The position numbers were made by a program, and so were the translations under genes. From Siminovitchia terrae (GTDB lineage: Bacteria > Bacillota > Bacilli > Bacillales > Bacillaceae_C), in assembly GCF_003605405.2 (NCBI RefSeq), contig NZ_QYTW02000010.1, positions 81,675 through 145,674 on the forward strand: a DNA stretch of 64,000 nucleotides, in the 5' to 3' direction. Within the stretch, counting starts at the first letter, position 1. Each line of letters opens with the position of its first letter. Below, in pieces: positions 60,927-64,000 of this stretch. Below the pieces are notes generated by a model. It did not search any database. It had not been told where the DNA came from and saw only the letters and a list, made by a program, of their open reading frames with translations.

Positions 60927-62495
60927 TCAATTCCTATCATATTCCAGCATCCGGCTGTGCCAAATAATCGCTTGTTCTTCGTTTCCGGCTTTTCCGAATA
61001 AATCGATCAAGCATTCATACAAGTCTATGGATGGGGCAACGAGTACCGTTTTCTTTAATTGGCGAATCGCTGTCAAATAATCCTTTTGTTTTTTATAACG
61101 GTTGGCATTCCAAAGAACAAGATCAATTAAATCTTCTTCGATTTGTGTTTTCAGCTGGAGAAACCAGTCAATATCTAGTGGTTCAAAGAGACGCCTGGGC
61201 AGATTATTTAGAAGTTGATCAATCAGGTCTTGCTTTGTTTCAACGCTGGTTTCATGCTGTGCTTCCTGGATTTTTTCCATAAATGCCACCGCATCGCATT
61301 TTACTTCCCCTTGAAGGTAGACATGTGCACCATCCATGACTAAAAAGGAATGATCGCATCCCGGAATAGTTAAAAGCTGTCGCAAATAGGACAAATAAAC
61401 ACGCAAATTAGCTTTTGCCTGCTGAATCGGTGAATGGGGCCATAATGCTTCACAAATATGGTCCCGGGTTGTTGAGCGGTTTATTGTCAAATATGCAAGT
61501 AATGGTTTGGCGAAGCGTTTATTCCAGCCATTTACTATTTGATCACCTTCAATGAACACCTGAAATTGCTGGAGTATATCTATTTGTAACTGCTTATGAG
61601 CTTCAAGTTTGTGAAGCCATTCCGATTGAATTTGGCTTACATAATCAAGCATTGATTCATCCACTGAACGGATGAATGGATCTGAAATGGGTGGCGGTTC
61701 AACAGGTTCTGAAATAAAATCATTTATCAGCTGTGCGATTCCTTTGGGCTGATCCAATACAATAAGACTGGATGCGTTGGGAATCATCACAAGACGGCAG
61801 TGTCGTAAATGAATAGTATGCAGTCTTAGATAATGGGGTGGGAATAGTACTTCCTTTGAACCGGATAAAATGAGCGTTGGACAATGCAGATTTTTAATGT
61901 CCTTGATTGGATCAGCACTGACAGTTAAATCCATGACTTTCGCGTATAGATCAAATTCTATGTGATTGGCATATTCTTTTAACTTTGCCAGTTCTGGATG
62001 ACCTTTAGGTAAAGTGGAGGCCATGGCCTCCAAATATTCGAATGGAATTTCCCTTTTTCCTCCAGATAGTTCTTTTCGATGGGAACGGATGCTTTCTATC
62101 ATATGGGGAGGATGACAGGGCATTGACATGATCGTAAGGGATTTTACCTTATTTGGATATAAAGATGCGAATCCGGCGCCAATCAGTGCTCCCATTTGCC
62201 AGCCGATAATATGAGGAGAATTGATTTTTAGAGTGTCCAGGAGTTCTTGTAAGTCCATAATAAAGTGCCCTATCGTTAGGGCCGAAATGGGCTGATCATT
62301 GTCGCTTTTTCCAAAGCCTCTTAAATCGTAACGCAATATATGGTGACGATCACCTAAATAATGAAGAAGCGGGTCAAATGCACGTAAATCCACCGCATTT
62401 GCGTGAATGAGGACAAGAGTTTCCGCTTCTTTATTTGTTTGTGCTTCCTGTAGTATGTAATGAACTTTTTTTCCATTTATTTTTGTAATGGCCAT
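60927..62495 (-). CDS. Alpha/beta-hydrolase-fold sensor fused to SARP-type regulator (wHTH + BTAD)
   Basis: 522 residues from ATG at 62495 (AAAGGAAG upstream). Residues ~1-265 are an alpha/beta-hydrolase fold ('ETLVLIHANAVDLRAFDPLLHYL', 'ILRYDLRGFGKSDND', 'PHIIGWQMGALIGAGFASLYPNKVKSLTI'). The nucleophile elbow GxSxG is GWQMG with Gln100, the acid position reads 'SGSKEVLFPP', and the usual GH-x4-E-x-P is 'NASSLIVLDQP': no catalytic triad. Residues ~303-400 are an OmpR-like winged helix ('PLLAYLTINRSTTRDHICEALWP', 'ANLRVYLSYLRQLL'), and ~400-520 a BTAD/TPR-like domain. Likely a ligand-sensing activator. Divergent from the surface gene at 62896. Confidence 0.85.
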   Translation of the reverse strand: MAITKINGKKVHYILQEAQTNKEAETLVLIHANAVDLRAFDPLLHYLGDRHHILRYDLRGFGKSDNDQPISALTIGHFIMDLQELLDTLKINSPHIIGWQMGALIGAGFASLYPNKVKSLTIMSMPCHPPHMIESIRSHRKELSGGKREIPFEYLEAMASTLPKGHPELAKLKEYANHIEFDLYAKVMDLTVSADPIKDIKNLHCPTLILSGSKEVLFPPHYLRLHTIHLRHCRLVMIPNASSLIVLDQPKGIAQLINDFISEPVEPPPISDPFIRSVDESMLDYVSQIQSEWLHKLEAHKQLQIDILQQFQVFIEGDQIVNGWNKRFAKPLLAYLTINRSTTRDHICEALWPHSPIQQAKANLRVYLSYLRQLLTIPGCDHSFLVMDGAHVYLQGEVKCDAVAFMEKIQEAQHETSVETKQDLIDQLLNNLPRRLFEPLDIDWFLQLKTQIEEDLIDLVLWNANRYKKQKDYLTAIRQLKKTVLVAPSIDLYECLIDLFGKAGNEEQAIIWHSRMLEYDRN

Positions 62496-62767
62496 GATTA
62501 AACTTCCTTTTATGGGACCTGGCAAACCAGATTGAGCATTGTTGTCAGGTGATATGACTTTAATGTGATTTTGGCATGTTTTTCCTTAATAATGATGGGT
62601 TTAGTGTACATTGATTTAATGATATTGTAAATGAAATAAAGATAATTTTGAAAAAAAGCACTCATTAAATTAGGTTCCCCTATGTGTAGGTGGCTGTAAA
62701 TGCAAGGTACATGCTTAGAATCAGCTTTGCATAATGGCAAATACTGAAAACGAAGAAACAGCCTTTC

Positions 62768-62803
62768 CGTGTAACGTTCGTGTAACGCAGCATTTGATAT
62801 GAT
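62768..62803 (+). promoter_or_regulatory. SARP-type direct-repeat operator and promoter
   Basis: CGTGTAACG at 62768-62776 is repeated at 62779-62787, an 11-base period. A -10-like TATGAT (62798-62803) starts 11 bases after the second repeat. SARP proteins bind heptamer direct repeats with 11-bp period just before the -10 and act from that position. It reads toward the gene at 62896. The rest of the gap 62496-62767 is AT-rich without a gene. Confidence 0.6.
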
Positions 62804-62895
62804 GGGCGCAATATAGATAAAATTGGTGAACTTTGTAGTTTTTTTCACCATTTGTATCAATCACGGGCGTTCTTTATGTCGGAAAGGATTTGCAA

Positions 62896-64000
62896 ATGAA
62901 ACAAAATGTATCTATTTTTCTAGTTTTTATATTATTATTCTCTCTAGTTGAACCGGCTTTACAGGGAAAAGTGTATGCGGAAGATGATCAAACTGAAGTG
63001 ATATTAGCTAATGAGAGTGCCGAGCTTTCATCCTTTAATGGCAACCGTCCACAACGTACCAAGGGAATGACTGTGGTACAAGTGGGTTATCAAGATTGGG
63101 GGTCCAATGTAACATCTGTAAATGAGCTTGCTATTCGATTTCCTTTAAACCAAATTGATCGGGAAAGGCACATTGAATCGATTACGATGCAAATCGGAAT
63201 GACGGAATTACCAGTCGGAGATCATCTTTTTTTAAATCTATGGGGTGCTAACCAATATGGTTGGGAAAACGGCCCGTTTGTGCCACCGAAAAGTGTAACG
63301 CTTGTAAATGAAAGGCAAATTACAGAATCAACTGAAACAAATCTATCGTTTGATGTCACTGATTTTGTGAAATCACAGTTGAATCATCAAACAGCCACAT
63401 TGATTTTTGGAGGTCCTCGGGATTCTGGAGTTCCTGATGATCCTAATAAGCCGCGCATCATATCTTTATACACTAATAATAACGAAGAAGCAAAACGCCC
63501 ACGGTTAATTGTGAAATATAAAGAAGACATGCCTCCAACAGGTAAGCTTTCGATTGCAGGGAACGGGTATACGAATGATACGAAGGTGCAATTACAAATT
63601 GAAAGTGATGCGCCATCCAGTGATGGCATTGCAATGAGACTTTCCAATACTAAAGATGATTGGATGAGTTCGTGGGAGCCTTTTTCACCAACAAAGGAAT
63701 GGAAACTGGCTGAAGGAGATGGAAGTAAAACCGTTTTTTTGCAGTTTCGTAATCAGCGTGGAGTGGAATCGGATGTATACGAAGCGATGACGATATTAGA
63801 CCGGACGGCGCCGACAGGGACGGTGAAGATTAATCAAGGGGCGAAGTATGCGAATTCCCGTTTTAATGCCAGGCTTTACGTATCAGCAAATGATGGCGAT
63901 GGAATTGGGAACATTCAAGTTCAATTTTCAAATGATAAGAACACATGGAGCGATTGGCAAGGGTTCAAGCCTGATGCCCCATATATTTGGAGTCTTACAG
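62896..64000 (+). CDS. Secreted surface protein with DNRLRE-like domain (partial)
   Basis: ATG at 62896 behind GGAAAGGA; open to the window end (368 codons so far). Signal peptide 'MKQNVSIFLVFILLFSLVEP' with a probable cut near 'VYAEDD'. Residues ~40-215 resemble a DNRLRE-type beta-sandwich: 'TVVQVGYQ', 'ELAIRFPLNQIDRERHIESITMQIG', ending 'KRPRLIVKY'. From ~220 come repeated Ig-like units, with 'WSSW/WSDWQGFKP'-like segments and 'DRTAPTGTVKINQGAKYANS' typical of large adhesins or cell-wall-bound enzymes. Substrate or ligand unknown. Probably controlled by the divergent SARP fusion. Confidence 0.75.
   Translation, partial: MKQNVSIFLVFILLFSLVEPALQGKVYAEDDQTEVILANESAELSSFNGNRPQRTKGMTVVQVGYQDWGSNVTSVNELAIRFPLNQIDRERHIESITMQIGMTELPVGDHLFLNLWGANQYGWENGPFVPPKSVTLVNERQITESTETNLSFDVTDFVKSQLNHQTATLIFGGPRDSGVPDDPNKPRIISLYTNNNEEAKRPRLIVKYKEDMPPTGKLSIAGNGYTNDTKVQLQIESDAPSSDGIAMRLSNTKDDWMSSWEPFSPTKEWKLAEGDGSKTVFLQFRNQRGVESDVYEAMTILDRTAPTGTVKINQGAKYANSRFNARLYVSANDGDGIGNIQVQFSNDKNTWSDWQGFKPDAPYIWSLT

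Noticed and set aside
62510-62860. 116-codon frame upstream of the SARP fusion
   Set aside because: It runs across the AT-rich regulatory region and the direct-repeat operator, with no ribosome site or domain.

Overview
The window looks like a chromosomal segment of a low-GC, spore-former-type Bacillaceae bacterium. The signs are strong AGGAGG-like ribosome sites with frequent TTG/GTG starts, a comK gene, an intact acetoin dehydrogenase operon with its sigma-54 activator, a TPP riboswitch before thiO, a Fur-boxed siderophore lipoprotein, PucR regulation and many SSS/MFS transporters. No rRNA, tRNA, CRISPR array or phage module is visible. The species cannot be named from the sequence alone.

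Layout. 0-3.1 kb: end of an unknown gene, an MFS transporter (-), and comK behind a long leader with a small leader peptide and two stacked hairpins. 3.5-12.7 kb: a surface-polysaccharide cluster led by a structured RNA that is probably an EAR element: two GT4 glycosyltransferases, UDP-ManNAc dehydrogenase, a methyltransferase, a two-domain glycosyltransferase and UDP-GlcNAc 2-epimerase. The epimerase and dehydrogenase together make UDP-ManNAcA. 12.8-14.3 kb: TPP riboswitch, terminator, thiO. 14.5-22.7 kb: DinB-like protein, a PucR regulator divergent from an M20 peptidase / Fe-alcohol dehydrogenase / aldehyde dehydrogenase / sodium symporter catabolic set. 23-31.9 kb: small genes, decayed LOG and GNAT genes, a Fur-regulated siderophore-binding lipoprotein, an N-terminally extended glutamate decarboxylase, a PhzF protein, an ABC exporter and a DUF6241 protein. 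32-43.7 kb: nitrogen-compound utilisation: SSS transporters, a decayed carbamoylase-type peptidase, a nitrilase fragment, an amidohydrolase, and a DUF3311-SSS-nitrilase operon behind a near-perfect sigma-54 promoter, with its PAS-AAA-Fis activator just upstream. 44.7-52 kb: a duplicated XRE cassette (one half decayed), MFS transporter, polysaccharide-deacetylase-like enzyme, a truncated tnpB that keeps its omega-RNA-like end, and a non-canonical argininosuccinate-lyase-like protein. 52.6-59.6 kb: acoR and acoL-A-B-C with a -24/-12 promoter and a palindromic activator site. 59.6-60.9 kb: decayed copies of genes seen elsewhere. 60.9-64 kb: an alpha/beta-hydrolase fold lacking its catalytic triad fused to a SARP-type winged helix and BTAD domain, divergent from a secreted surface protein whose promoter carries an 11-bp-period direct repeat typical of SARP operators.

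Repeats are the other main theme. Seven near-complete copies of a ~195-bp, highly palindromic intergenic element lie in the same orientation, plus one 29-bp remnant in reverse. Three arrays of GGACAGTA octamers are spaced 20-21 bp apart. Pseudogenes are numerous, so much of the accessory content seems to be decaying. The most promising systems are the pseudo-hydrolase/SARP sensor with its operator, the repeat family, the comK attenuation leader and the sigma-54 nitrilase operon.
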